A stretch of 64,000 nt of DNA from the NCBI GenBank assembly GCA_046052145.1, contig JBJOMW010000007.1, positions 1-64,000 of the forward strand. The letters run 5' to 3'. The notes under the pieces were generated by a model. It was not told the DNA's origin. It searched no databases and saw only the letters and a program-made list of their open reading frames with translations. The stretch comes from Falsiroseomonas sp046052145. Its GTDB lineage: Bacteria > Pseudomonadota > Alphaproteobacteria > Acetobacterales > Acetobacteraceae. The stretch's first letter is position 1. Each line of letters begins with the position of its first letter. This document shows positions 10,906-19,409 of this stretch, in pieces. The position numbers and the translations under genes are program-made.

Positions 10906-11964
10906 CTAGTTGCGCGCCGGGGCTGCCGGGGAGGAAGCGGGGGCCGCGGCCTGGGCCGGGACAATGCGCTGGCGCACCCGGTCCGGGTCGAGCGTGATGT
11001 TGCGGCGCACACCCACCAGCCCCTCCAGCGTCGGCTGGGGCTGGCCGTCGAGCAGGATCTCCAGCCCATCGGCCTTGCCGGTGTCGAGCAGCAGCCCGTC
11101 CCGCAGCGGAACCGGCCAAGCTTCGCCCGGCCGCAGCACCCGGTTGACCAGCACCTGGCCCGAGCGCGGGTCGCGCACCTGCACCCAGGCCCCGTCCGGA
11201 TTGCCGGCGCGGGGACGCAGCACGACGCGCGCCCCCTCAACCGATGCGGGCCCGAGGGCCACGGGGGGGGCAGCGACAGGGGCGGCCGGCAGCGGCGCGG
11301 CCGGCGCGGCCGCCGATGCGGGGGGCGGGGCCGGGACCGGCGGCAGCGGCGCGACCGGCACGGTGGCCGCCTGGGCAGCCGTGTTGGAACCCGACGTCGT
11401 GCCACCACCCGCCGGCGGCAGGGCAGGCAGCAGCGGCGCAGACGGCGCGGCGGCCTCTCGCCCCGGCAGCTGGGCCCGGCCCTGCTCGGCCGCGGCTTCA
11501 AGGCGCGGCGGGACAGGGGGGACGACATCCACCGTCCGGCCCCCGCCACCGGACCAGTTGAACCAGGCGACATAGGCCCCGATGGCCAGAACCGCGCCGA
11601 CGCCGATCAGAGTGCCCGCGGGCATGCCGCGTTCGGGCACGGGTTCGGGGAAGACCAGCTTCGGGCGCTGCGCGAGGCTGCCTGAGACATCCCGGAAACG
11701 CCGGGCCATCTGGTCGGCATCGAGGCCGAGCGCCGTGGCATAGCTGCGCACGAATCCAACTGCATAGGCCGCGCCCGGAAGGTCGCGCAGGCGGCCTTCC
11801 TCCAGCGCCTCCAGATGGGCCTGACGAATGCGGAGCTCCGCCGCCAGCTCGGCCACGGAATAGCCCAATGCAAGCCGCGCCTCGCGCAGCTCGTCACCGA
11901 GCCGGCCCGCGTCGGAGCCCGCGGCCTCGGCGGGTCTGGGAATGCGATTCAGATCGTAAGGCAC
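10906..11964 (-). CDS. RodZ-like helix-turn-helix membrane protein (DUF4115)
   Basis: A cytoplasmic HTH_25 domain near the N-terminus (GDELREARLALGYSVAELA onward) is followed by one transmembrane segment (AGTLIGVGAVLAIGAYVAWF). A long Pro/Ala-rich periplasmic linker leads to a C-terminal DUF4115 beta domain. This is the RodZ architecture, a protein that tethers MreB to the cell-wall elongation machinery. No in-frame ATG lies ahead of the HTH. The GTG at 11964 (VPYDLNRI) is the likely start; a TTG at 12027 is possible but gives an atypical N-terminus. The ispG neighbourhood is the usual setting of rodZ in proteobacteria. Confidence 0.82.
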   Translation of the reverse strand: MPYDLNRIPRPAEAAGSDAGRLGDELREARLALGYSVAELAAELRIRQAHLEALEEGRLRDLPGAAYAVGFVRSYATALGLDADQMARRFRDVSGSLAQRPKLVFPEPVPERGMPAGTLIGVGAVLAIGAYVAWFNWSGGGGRTVDVVPPVPPRLEAAAEQGRAQLPGREAAAPSAPLLPALPPAGGGTTSGSNTAAQAATVPVAPLPPVPAPPPASAAAPAAPLPAAPVAAPPVALGPASVEGARVVLRPRAGNPDGAWVQVRDPRSGQVLVNRVLRPGEAWPVPLRDGLLLDTGKADGLEILLDGQPQPTLEGLVGVRRNITLDPDRVRQRIVPAQAAAPASSPAAPARN

Positions 11965-12078
11965 AGCACCGACACCTACCGCGCGTTCTCGAGACCCGCA
12001 AACCGAATCGTGATGACAACTCGCCAATTCATGATCGCCTCGGACCTTGCGGGGCCGAAACGGGACCTACTCTCCGTC

Positions 12079-13155
12079 TCAGCCGCGCGCAACCGGCCGC
12101 CGCGCCGCCAGGGCGGTCGCGGCCTGCGCCAGAAGCTCGCGCACGATCTCGGCCGCGGGCTGCTCGCGCGTCACCATCCCGACGCTTTGGCCGGCCATGA
12201 GCGAGCCATTCTCCACATCGCCATCGATCACCGCGCGGCGCAGCGCGCCGGCCCAGAAATGCTCGATGTCGAGCTGCGCTTCGTCCTTGGTCAGCTCCCC
12301 GGCCTGGAAGCGCTTCAGAACGGCCGCCTGATGCTCCATGAAGCGCTTCGTGCCCTCGTTCTGCAGCGCCCGGACGGGGATCACCGGGAAGCGCTCATCG
12401 ATCTGGACGGAGGGCATGGCATCGCGCGCGGCGCCGCGGATGAAGGCCTGCTTGAACTTCGGATGGGCGATGCTCTCGGCGGCGCAGACGAAGCGCGTGC
12501 CGAGCTGCACGCCAGCCGCCCCCATCTCGAGGTAGGAGAGGATCGCCTCACCCCGGCCGATGCCGCCGGCGACGAAGACCGGGACGTCGCGGATATGCGG
12601 CAGGATCTCCTGCGCCAGCACATTGAGGGAGACGGGGCCGATATGACCGCCCGCCTCGCTGCCCTCGATCACCAACGCATCGGCGCCGGAGCGCACCAGC
12701 TTCTTGGCCAGCGCCAGCGCCGGGGCAAAGCAGACGACCTTGGCGCCGCCCTCCTTCGCCGCCTTGATCGCGCCCCCCGGCGGGATGCCTCCGGCGAAAA
12801 CGATGTGGCCCACCTTATGCGCCAGGCAGACCTGCACCAGCTCCTCGAGCTTCGGGTGCATGGTGATCAGGTTCACGCCGAAGGGCTTTTGGGTCAGCGC
12901 CTGGGTGCCACGGATTTCTTCCGCCAGCCGCGCGGGGTCCATGGCGCCGCAGGCGATCACGCCGAAGGCGCCGGCATTGGACAGCGCGGCGACCAGGTTG
13001 CGCTCGCTCACCCAGGACATCGCGCCGCCCATGATGGCGCAGTCCGCCCCGAAGAAGGCGGCGCCGCGCGCCATCAGCGCGCCGATCTCCGCCTGGGCCC
13101 AGGCGGGCGGGCCGGCGGAAGCCGGGGTGTCCTGGGTGGCGGCGTCCATGCTCAT
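12079..13155 (-). CDS. NAD(P)H-dependent flavin oxidoreductase, nitronate monooxygenase family
   Basis: An FMN-dependent TIM-barrel enzyme of 358 residues related to nitronate monooxygenase (2-nitropropane dioxygenase). FMN-phosphate-binding features include FVAGGIGRGEAI and the following GAAGVQLGTRF block; VIEGSEAGGHIG is the family's conserved glycine-histidine segment. Substrate assignments are unreliable: members oxidise nitronates or reduce enoyl groups. The ATG overlaps the lysC stop by 4 bases (ATGA), so it is co-translated with aspartokinase, a link with no obvious metabolic reason. Confidence 0.85.
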   Translation of the reverse strand: MSMDAATQDTPASAGPPAWAQAEIGALMARGAAFFGADCAIMGGAMSWVSERNLVAALSNAGAFGVIACGAMDPARLAEEIRGTQALTQKPFGVNLITMHPKLEELVQVCLAHKVGHIVFAGGIPPGGAIKAAKEGGAKVVCFAPALALAKKLVRSGADALVIEGSEAGGHIGPVSLNVLAQEILPHIRDVPVFVAGGIGRGEAILSYLEMGAAGVQLGTRFVCAAESIAHPKFKQAFIRGAARDAMPSVQIDERFPVIPVRALQNEGTKRFMEHQAAVLKRFQAGELTKDEAQLDIEHFWAGALRRAVIDGDVENGSLMAGQSVGMVTREQPAAEIVRELLAQAATALAARRPVARG

Positions 13156-14396
13156 TCCCCCGCCCGGCGCGCGGGCTCCGGCCCATCCAGGCCATAGGCG
13201 GTGTGCAGCGCCCGCACGGCGAGCTCGGTGTAGTCCACGGGGATCAGCACGCTGACCTTGATCTCGGAGGTCGAGATCACCTGGATGTTGATCCCCTTCT
13301 CCGCCAGCGCCTTGAACATGGTGCTGGCGACGCCGGCATGGGTGCGCATGCCGATGCCGACAACGCTGATCTTGGCGACCTCGTGGTCGGCGACGACCGC
13401 CTCATAGCCGATCGTCTCCTTCGCCTTGGCCAGGATGTCCTGGGCGCGCGGCAGGTCGGTGCGGCCGACGGTGAAGGTCATGTCGGTGGTGCCGTCGGCG
13501 CCGATGTTCTGGACGATCATGTCCACATTCACATTGGCGGCTGCCATCGGCCCGAAGACCATGGCGGCGATGCCGGGCCGGTCGGGCACGCGGCGGAGCG
13601 TCACCTTCGCCTCGTCGCGCGAATAGGCGATGCCGGACACGATGGGCTGTTCCACGATCTCGTCCTCGTCAACGACCAGGCTGCCTGGCTTGTCCTCGAA
13701 ACTGGAAAGAACCTGCACCCGCACGCGCTGCTTCATGGCCAGTTCCACGGAGCGCGTCTGCAACACCTTGGCGCCGACCGAGGCCAGTTCCAGCATCTCC
13801 TCATAGGAGATCTTCTCGAGCTTGCGGGCGCGGGGGACGATGCGGGGGTCGGTCGTATAGACCCCGTCCACATCGGTGTAGATGTCGCAGCGATCGGCCT
13901 TCACCGCCGCGGCGACCGCGACCGCCGACAGGTCAGACCCGCCGCGGCCGAGCGTGGTGATGCGGCTTCGGTCAGGCTCCAGGCCCTGGAAGCCGGCGAT
14001 GACCGGCACCTGGCCCTGCTGCATCCGCTCGATCAGCAGGCTGCCATCGATGCTCTCGACGCGCGCCTTGCCATGGGCGGCATCCGTCAGGATCGGGATC
14101 TGCCAGCCCTGCCAGGACCGCGCATCCACGCCGATGGTCTGCAGCGCAATGGCCAGCAGGCCGATCGTGACCTGTTCGCCGGTGGCGACCACGGTGTCGT
14201 ATTCGCGCGCATCATGCAGCGGCGAGAGCTCCTGGCACCACTTCACCAGCTGGTTGGTGGCGCCGGACATGGCGGAGACGACGACGGCGACCTCGTTTCC
14301 GGCCTCCACCTCGCGCTTGACGCGGTTGGCCACGTTGCGGATGCGGTCCAGGTCGCCGACGGAGGTCCCGCCGAACTTCATCACGATGCGGGCCAT
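13152..14396 (-). CDS. lysC: Aspartate kinase
   Basis: Phosphorylates aspartate, the first step towards lysine, threonine, methionine and diaminopimelate. The 414-residue monofunctional form opens with KFGGTSVGD (kinase motif), carries the GRGGSDLSAVAVAAA loop near 150-170, and ends in two ACT domains (about 265-400) that bind feedback inhibitors. It heads a two-gene unit with the flavin oxidoreductase. The ubiG gene diverges from it across a 262-base intergenic region containing a strong hairpin. Confidence 0.97.
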   Translation of the reverse strand: MARIVMKFGGTSVGDLDRIRNVANRVKREVEAGNEVAVVVSAMSGATNQLVKWCQELSPLHDAREYDTVVATGEQVTIGLLAIALQTIGVDARSWQGWQIPILTDAAHGKARVESIDGSLLIERMQQGQVPVIAGFQGLEPDRSRITTLGRGGSDLSAVAVAAAVKADRCDIYTDVDGVYTTDPRIVPRARKLEKISYEEMLELASVGAKVLQTRSVELAMKQRVRVQVLSSFEDKPGSLVVDEDEIVEQPIVSGIAYSRDEAKVTLRRVPDRPGIAAMVFGPMAAANVNVDMIVQNIGADGTTDMTFTVGRTDLPRAQDILAKAKETIGYEAVVADHEVAKISVVGIGMRTHAGVASTMFKALAEKGINIQVISTSEIKVSVLIPVDYTELAVRALHTAYGLDGPEPARRAGE

Positions 14397-14527
14397 GCGC
14401 GGGTCCGGGGGGCCTCGAAGCGGTTACGGGATGGCGGGGCGGGTCCGGGGGCCGGAAAGGCGGCCCCTGCCTGTTGCGCCCAGCCGGGGGCGCTCAGATA
14501 AACGGGGCGCGAGCGGCGGGCAACCGC

Positions 14528-14551
14528 TGGCCTGCCCGAAAGGGCAGGCCA
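14528..14551. repeat. 10-bp hairpin with GAAA tetraloop
   Basis: A perfect 10-bp stem (14528-14537 with 14542-14551) closed by a GAAA tetraloop lies in the 262-base divergent region between lysC and ubiG. No U-tract follows on either strand, so it is not a plain intrinsic terminator. It could stabilise the 5' leader of either transcript or belong to the dispersed palindromes of this genome. The rest of this region shows nothing else I can name. Confidence 0.55.
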
Positions 14552-14658
14552 GCTTGTAGCATGGATGCGCCGGCGGCGGGCCGCCTTCGCGGCCTCGGCC
14601 TGCTCCGCAGGCCGCCAGGGCGCGCTCTTCGGGTTGGCGGGCAAGAATGGGAGCAGGC

Positions 14659-15402
14659 ATGACGGGCACAGCGGTCGAGACGGAGATCCGCAAGTTCGGC
14701 GCGCTGGCGTCCCGCTGGTGGGACCCGGATGGGCCCATGAAGCCGCTGCACCGGATGAACCCGCTGCGCACGGGCTGGATCGCCCGGCGGATCGCCGCGG
14801 CGCATGGCCGGCAGGGGACGGACCTCAGCGGCCTCACCCTGCTCGATGTCGGCTGCGGGGCGGGTCTGGCGTCGGAGGCCTTCGCCCGGATGGGCGCCAC
14901 CGTCACCGGCCTCGATGCCGCCGGCGAAGCGCTGGAGGCCGCGCGGGAGCACGCCGCGGCGGGGGGCCTCGACATCGCCTATCGCGACGGCACGCCGGAG
15001 GCGCTGGCCGCCGAGGGCGCGCATTTCGACGCGGTGGTGTCGCTGGAGGTCATCGAGCATGTCGAGGACCGCGCGGCCTTCTGCGCGGCGCTGGCCGAGC
15101 TGGTGAAGCCCGAAGGCGTCGCGCCGGAGGCGCGCGGGGGACAGATCTTCCTCTCCACCCTGAACCGCACGGCGCGGTCCTTCCTAATGGCGAAGGTCGG
15201 GGCGGAATATGTGCTGCGGCTACTGCCGGTGGGCACGCATGACTGGCGGATGTTCGTCACCCCGGGCGAACTCGGCGCGCTGCTGCGCCAGGCGGGGCTG
15301 ACCGTGCGGGACGTGGCAGGGATGAGCATGGACCCGCTGACGGGACGCTGGCGGGAAAGCCGGGACCTCGGGGTGAATTACCTGGTGGAAGCTCGACGAT
15401 AA
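14659..15402 (+). CDS. ubiG: Ubiquinone biosynthesis O-methyltransferase UbiG
   Basis: SAM-dependent enzyme performing the two O-methylations of ubiquinone synthesis. About 247 residues. The N-terminus EIRKFGALASRWWDPDGPMKPLH is diagnostic for UbiG, and the SAM-binding motif LDVGCGAGL lies near residue 58. The post-I acidic residue and EVIEHV follow in order. The ATG at 14659 has GGAG 5 bases upstream; a second ATG at 14647 in frame is possible. It stands alone on the plus strand. Confidence 0.95.
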   Translation: MTGTAVETEIRKFGALASRWWDPDGPMKPLHRMNPLRTGWIARRIAAAHGRQGTDLSGLTLLDVGCGAGLASEAFARMGATVTGLDAAGEALEAAREHAAAGGLDIAYRDGTPEALAAEGAHFDAVVSLEVIEHVEDRAAFCAALAELVKPEGVAPEARGGQIFLSTLNRTARSFLMAKVGAEYVLRLLPVGTHDWRMFVTPGELGALLRQAGLTVRDVAGMSMDPLTGRWRESRDLGVNYLVEARR

Positions 15403-15493
15403 GACGCGGCGCGTCGCGCTCGACATTCTGCAACACGCGCCATGCGATACTGCGGGCGCGACTCGGGCAGACCCCGGTCGGGAGGGCCATCGC

Positions 15494-15979
15494 ATGTTCT
15501 CGGTTGGGCAGCGGGTCTGGCACCGCGACGGCAAGCGCAGCGGCAAGGTGCTGGAGGTCGAAGGCGACCTCGTCTTCATCGAGCAGGATAATGGGGCGGA
15601 GCTCGATTTCCGCGCCCGCGACCTGACGGCAACGCCGCCTGCCAACACGAAGCCGCCCGCCATGCCGCAGGCGACTGGTACGTCCCAAGCCGGTGGCTGG
15701 CTGCAGCCGCATCGGGCGCTGATCGCGGCCGACATCACGCCTGAGCATGGCCGGGTGCTCGGCCTGGTGCCCCCGCGGACGGTGCAGGCGGTGGCGACGC
15801 TCTATGAGAAGCGGAACCCCGGGCGCCGTTTCAGCGCGCTCGACGTGGCCGGCAAGCTGAACGCCATCGCCGAGATCACCGCCGTGCCCTACCGCACCAT
15901 GCGGGACTACGCCGACCGCCCCGGTGAGATGGGATTGCTGATGGGCAAGGGCCTCGCCGACAGCCAGAAGGCGGGCTGA
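15494..15979 (+). CDS. Hypothetical protein with SH3/KOW-like N-terminus
   Basis: A 161-residue protein I do not recognise. The first 45 residues (MFSVGQRVWHRDGKRSGKVL onward) look like a small beta-barrel of KOW, Tudor or SH3 type, with the acidic-aromatic pattern of nucleic-acid or peptide binding. A Pro/Ala/Thr linker (48-72) follows, then about 85 residues that look mainly helical (PPRTVQAVATLYEKRNPGRR; MRDYADRPGEMGLLMGKG). No signal peptide or membrane segment is seen. GGAGG-like bases about 10 upstream of the ATG, and codon use like its neighbours, argue that it is a real gene. It lies between ubiG and DUF1178. Confidence 0.65.
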   Translation: MFSVGQRVWHRDGKRSGKVLEVEGDLVFIEQDNGAELDFRARDLTATPPANTKPPAMPQATGTSQAGGWLQPHRALIAADITPEHGRVLGLVPPRTVQAVATLYEKRNPGRRFSALDVAGKLNAIAEITAVPYRTMRDYADRPGEMGLLMGKGLADSQKAG

Positions 15980-16002
15980 GCGGGCGCGCTGCGGGGCGCG
16001 AG

Positions 16003-16497
16003 CTACCCGTCCGCCCGCGGCACCCAGGGCAGGCGGGCCACCTCGATGCCGTCCTCGGCCAGCGCCTCGGCCTCGGCATCGCTGGCCTCGCCATAGATGC
16101 CGCGGGCCTCGACCTCGCCATTGTGGATCTTGCGCGCTTCCTCGGCGAAATCCTTGCCGACGTAGTCGCAGCTTTTCTCCACCTCGGTCCGGAGCCGCTG
16201 CAGCATGGCGACCAACTGCGCAGGAATCGGGCCGGCCGCCATCTGCGGGCCGGTGGGCGATGGCGGCGGGGCCTCGGGCGCGGCGGCGGAGGGCGGCCCC
16301 GGGGGCGGTGCAGGCGGCTTCGCCTTCTTGCGGCTGGAGACGACGGCAGGCGCCATCAGGGCGCGCTCCACCTGGGTGCTGCCGCAGGCTGTGCATTCGA
16401 CCAGCCCGGCCTTCGCCAGCTTGTCGAAGCCCCCGCTGTCCTGGAACCAGCCTTCGAACTCATGCCCGGCGTGGCAGCGCAGCTTGTAGTGGATCAT
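16003..16497 (-). CDS. DUF1178 family protein
   Basis: A 164-residue protein matching the DUF1178 family: MIHYKLRCHAGHEFEGWFQDS start, then CTACGSTQVERALMAP with a CxxC pair, and C-terminal GIYGEASDAEAEALAEDGIEV ahead of LPWVPRAD. The cysteine layout (one C at 8, a CxxC near 36) suggests a zinc ribbon. Function is unknown. A Pro/Ala linker of about 45 residues in the middle is typical for the family in high-GC genomes. The ATG at 16497 is the conserved start; an in-frame ATG at 16506 is also possible. It follows grxC on the same strand. Confidence 0.88.
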   Translation of the reverse strand: MIHYKLRCHAGHEFEGWFQDSGGFDKLAKAGLVECTACGSTQVERALMAPAVVSSRKKAKPPAPPPGPPSAAAPEAPPPSPTGPQMAAGPIPAQLVAMLQRLRTEVEKSCDYVGKDFAEEARKIHNGEVEARGIYGEASDAEAEALAEDGIEVARLPWVPRADG

Positions 16498-16586
16498 CCC
16501 TCGCATCCCGGCCTGTCCCCAGTGGCGGGAGCAGGCCTTCACTATATGGCGCGGCAGGCCCGGCTGGCGAGGGCCGGAGCCGTTCC

Positions 16587-16844
16587 TCAGCCCTGCAGCA
16601 GCGGATCCAGCCCGCCCGCGCGGTCGAGCGCGAGCAGGTCGTCGCAGCCACCGATATGGCGCCCATCCACGAAGATCTGCGGCACGGTGGTCCGCCCGCC
16701 GGAGCGCTTGATCGCCTCTTCGCGGTTGGCAGACCCGTTCGGGGCGTATTTCTCCTCGAAGGCGACGCCCTTCTGGCGGAACAGCCCCACCGCGCGTGCG
16801 CAATAGGGGCAGAAGTCCTGGACGTAGATCTCGACCTTGGCCAT
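16587..16844 (-). CDS. grxC: Glutaredoxin 3
   Basis: Glutathione-dependent dithiol reductase of 85 residues. The active site CPYC is at 12-15, followed by the cis-proline TVPQIFVDG and the glutathione-binding IGGCDDL. The open frame extends upstream to 16982 but overlaps comF there; the conserved start is the ATG at 16844 (MAKVEIYVQDF). It lies between comF and DUF1178, the common alphaproteobacterial order comF-grxC-(nitrilase)-DUF1178, here without the nitrilase. Confidence 0.95.
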   Translation of the reverse strand: MAKVEIYVQDFCPYCARAVGLFRQKGVAFEEKYAPNGSANREEAIKRSGGRTTVPQIFVDGRHIGGCDDLLALDRAGGLDPLLQG

Positions 16845-16890
16845 GCCGATGAGGTCGCGCCGGCGCGAGCCGGCGTCAAGCCTCACCGGG

Positions 16891-17649
16891 TCATGTCGGC
16901 GCCTCCAGCCGCGGGTCGGGCACGCGGGCGGCGGCCAGCACATCCACGCTGTCCGCGCCGGCGGCCAGCAGCGCACGCGCACAGGCCTCCGCCGTCGCGC
17001 CGGAGGTCATCACATCATCCACCAGCAGCACCCGCCGGCCGCGGGGCCGCGCCACTTGGCCCGGCGCGACGATGAAGGCGCCCTCCAGCACCAGGGCGCG
17101 CTCCGCGGCGCCGCGATGCTCAAGCGGCGGGGTGGGCCGCGTGCGGCGGAGCAGATCGGGCAGGAAGGGTTTTCGGGCGCTGGCCGCGAGCTTCCGCCCG
17201 AGCAGCGCCGCCTGATTGTAGCGCCGCGAGAGAAGCCTACGCCAATGCAGCGGTACCGGCGTCAGAAGGTCGGCGCGCGCCAGCAGTTCGCCCCCCGCGC
17301 GCGCCATGCGCGCGGCCAAAGGCGCGGCGAGTTCGGTCCGGTCGGCATGCTTGAACGGCAGCAGCAGGCGCTTCGCGCCCTCATCATAGCGCAGCGCCGC
17401 GCGGGCCGCGCCGAAGCTCGGCGGATGCGCCCGGCAGCCGGGGCAGAGTCCCTCCGCGCTCGCCTGGCCCGCATGCAGGAAGGGCACGCCGCAGCGGCGA
17501 CAGAAGGGGGGCGTCAGCAGGTGCAGCTCCCGCCAGCAGGTCGCGCAGAGCGTGCCCTGGCTCTCCACCGGGCTGTCGCAGGTCAGGCAAGCGGGGGGCA
17601 GCAGCGCGTCGAGCAGGGCGCCGCCGAGGCGGGCGAAGGGGGCGCGCAT
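16891..17649 (-). CDS. comF: ComF family phosphoribosyltransferase-like protein
   Basis: A 252-residue ComF protein, implicated in natural transformation as a helper of ssDNA processing. The N-terminal double zinc finger has CLTC and CATC pairs (about 21-40), CRRCG and CPGC. The C-terminal type I phosphoribosyltransferase fold carries the PRPP loop VLLVDDVMTSGAT and the conserved LxxRRYNQA segment. The ATG lies at the edge of a large palindromic region. It is upstream of grxC on the same strand. Confidence 0.93.
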   Translation of the reverse strand: MRAPFARLGGALLDALLPPACLTCDSPVESQGTLCATCWRELHLLTPPFCRRCGVPFLHAGQASAEGLCPGCRAHPPSFGAARAALRYDEGAKRLLLPFKHADRTELAAPLAARMARAGGELLARADLLTPVPLHWRRLLSRRYNQAALLGRKLAASARKPFLPDLLRRTRPTPPLEHRGAAERALVLEGAFIVAPGQVARPRGRRVLLVDDVMTSGATAEACARALLAAGADSVDVLAAARVPDPRLEAPT

Positions 17650-17672
17650 GTCCTTCCGTCATTGCGGGGGCC

Positions 17673-17840
17673 TCAGAGACCGTTTGAGAACGCCGGGCGG
17701 GTCGGCTCCGCGGGTCTTTTCCGCCCTGGCGTCGTTGCCGGCCTTGCCGATGCAACAAGCATCGGCGGCGTCCGGCGCCTAGCCAGGACGGAAAATCCCC
17801 TGTGCATCCTCAGCCGCCGGCATTCTCAAGCGGTCTCTCA
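17673..17840. repeat. 168-bp imperfect palindrome (foldback element)
   Basis: The two ends, 17673-17700 and 17840-17813 read in reverse complement, match at about 24 of 28 positions. Inner arms also pair: a CTTTTCCGCCCTGGC block at 17716-17730 against 17796-17782. The centre is a perfect 8-bp stem (17746-17753 with 17759-17766). The right end coincides exactly with the TGA stop codon (17838-17840) of the rhodanese gene. As RNA it would fold into one long rod. It encodes nothing and resembles a MITE or REP-type element. Confidence 0.8.
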
Positions 17841-19409
17841 CCATGCCCCGAAAGGCGCATCCCCGTCGCGTGCGATCTGCTCCACCAGCTCGACCTCCCA
17901 CGACAGGTAGGCGCGCATCGCCTCCTCGACGCCATGGTTGCGGTCATAGGGGCGGAGATAGGCGTCCACACAGGCCTCGTCCGGCGGGTCGGTGCGGTCG
18001 GCGGCCAGCGGGAAGCCGGAGGCCGCCCAGGCCTCGGTGCCCCCCTCCAACGCCGCGACAGGGGCCTCGACCAGCGCGCCAAGCTCCGCGACGGCGAGTG
18101 CGGCCAGCGCCGCGTCGGGCGCGGCGACCACCACGCGCCGCCCGGGCGCCAGCTGCGGCACCAGGCGGTCGAGCCGCGTGCGCACACCCCAGACCGCGCC
18201 CGGGATGTGCCCCGCGCGAAAGGCGATGGAGCGGGCGAGGTCCACGACCACCGCCCTGCCCTCGGCCAGTTCCGCGGCAAGCTCCTTCGCCGTCACGCGC
18301 GGCGTGCCCTCCGGCAAGGCGGGGCGCCGGGATGGCTCGGTGCGGCCATCGAGGCCGCCCTCCAGCACGAAGACCTCCCAGCCGCCCAGCTGGCGCAGCC
18401 AGCCACCGGTCATGTTCGCGCGTGTCCCCGTGTCGTCCACCAGCACGATGCGGGCATAGCGCACCGCGACCGAGGCATCGGTCGTCTGCACCAGCTGCCC
18501 ACCGGGCGCATGCACCGACCCAGGCACATGGCCGGCCGCGAATTCCGCCGCATCGCGCACATCCAGGAGGTAGGTCGTGCGCGCGGCATCGGCGCGGAGC
18601 GCATCCAGGCTCGCGCGATCCAGCCGCTTCACTCCGTGCGCATCGGCGAAGGCGCGCGCCCGGGCGGCGCTGGCGGCGGCATCGGGCGGCGTGCCCTCAG
18701 CGTAGCGCGCGGATTTGCCATGGTCGCAGGCAAAGCCAGCCAGCTCCCAGCCCATCGTCCCGTTGCGCAGCGCGACGACGCGGTTCGGAAGCCCCGCACG
18801 GCGCAGGCTTTCGGCGCCCATGATGGAGCGCGTGCGACCGGCGCAATTCACCACCACCAGCGTCTCCGGCCGCGCCAGCATGGAGGGCACGCGATAGGCG
18901 AGCTCGCCCCCCGGCACGCTGATGCCGCCGGGGATGGACATGGAGCGGAACTCGGCCGGGGTGCGGCTGTCCACGATCAGCAGGTCCGCGCCCGCAGCCT
19001 GGAGCGCGGCCAACTCCTCGGCGGCGATGGAGGGCGTGCCGTAATGGTGCTCCACCCACTCCCCGAAGGCCTTCGATGGCACGTTGACGCCGGAGAACAC
19101 CTCGAACCCCGCCGCCGCCCAGCCCGGCACGCCGCCATCCAGCACATGGACATCGGTGCAGCCGAGCCCGCGCAGCAGATCGGCCAGGCGCGCGGCATAC
19201 CCCTCCCCGCCATCGGTGCAGACGATGCGCACCGACCGGCGCGGCAGCAGGCGCGGCGCGCGCAGCTCGGCCTGGGAGAGCGGGCAGGGCACCGCCCAGA
19301 AGAGATGGGCGGCGCCGAACTCGCCTTCCTCACGCGCATCGAGGATGGCGAGCTCCTGGCCGTCCCGCAGCCAGGCCTTGAGCGTGGCGGGGGCAACCAC
19401 CGCGCTCAA
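17838..19409 (-). CDS. Four-domain rhodanese protein
   Basis: A 523-residue cytosolic protein built from four rhodanese-homology domains (about 8-105, 125-225, 262-355 and 370-470). Domains 1 and 2 keep the sulfur-carrying cysteine (Cys64 in CTDGGEG, Cys189 in CAGRTRS). Domains 3 and 4 have lost it (DDTGTRA near 325, AAPDAAL near 430), so they are probably structural or regulatory. Sulfurtransferases move sulfane sulfur to cyanide, glutathione or sulfite. The likely start is a TTG at 19409 inside the stop of the cysteine dioxygenase gene, so the two are coupled; a GTG at 19400 is an alternative. Confidence 0.85.
   Translation of the reverse strand: MSAVVAPATLKAWLRDGQELAILDAREEGEFGAAHLFWAVPCPLSQAELRAPRLLPRRSVRIVCTDGGEGYAARLADLLRGLGCTDVHVLDGGVPGWAAAGFEVFSGVNVPSKAFGEWVEHHYGTPSIAAEELAALQAAGADLLIVDSRTPAEFRSMSIPGGISVPGGELAYRVPSMLARPETLVVVNCAGRTRSIMGAESLRRAGLPNRVVALRNGTMGWELAGFACDHGKSARYAEGTPPDAAASAARARAFADAHGVKRLDRASLDALRADAARTTYLLDVRDAAEFAAGHVPGSVHAPGGQLVQTTDASVAVRYARIVLVDDTGTRANMTGGWLRQLGGWEVFVLEGGLDGRTEPSRRPALPEGTPRVTAKELAAELAEGRAVVVDLARSIAFRAGHIPGAVWGVRTRLDRLVPQLAPGRRVVVAAPDAALAALAVAELGALVEAPVAALEGGTEAWAASGFPLAADRTDPPDEACVDAYLRPYDRNHGVEEAMRAYLSWEVELVEQIARDGDAPFGAW

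Noticed and set aside
9580..11685. 701-residue plus-strand frame over ispG and the RodZ-like gene
   Set aside because: Antisense to ispG with its complete cysteine set; no homology signals seen.
13203..14501. 432-residue plus-strand frame over lysC
   Set aside because: His/Asp-rich antisense shadow of aspartokinase.
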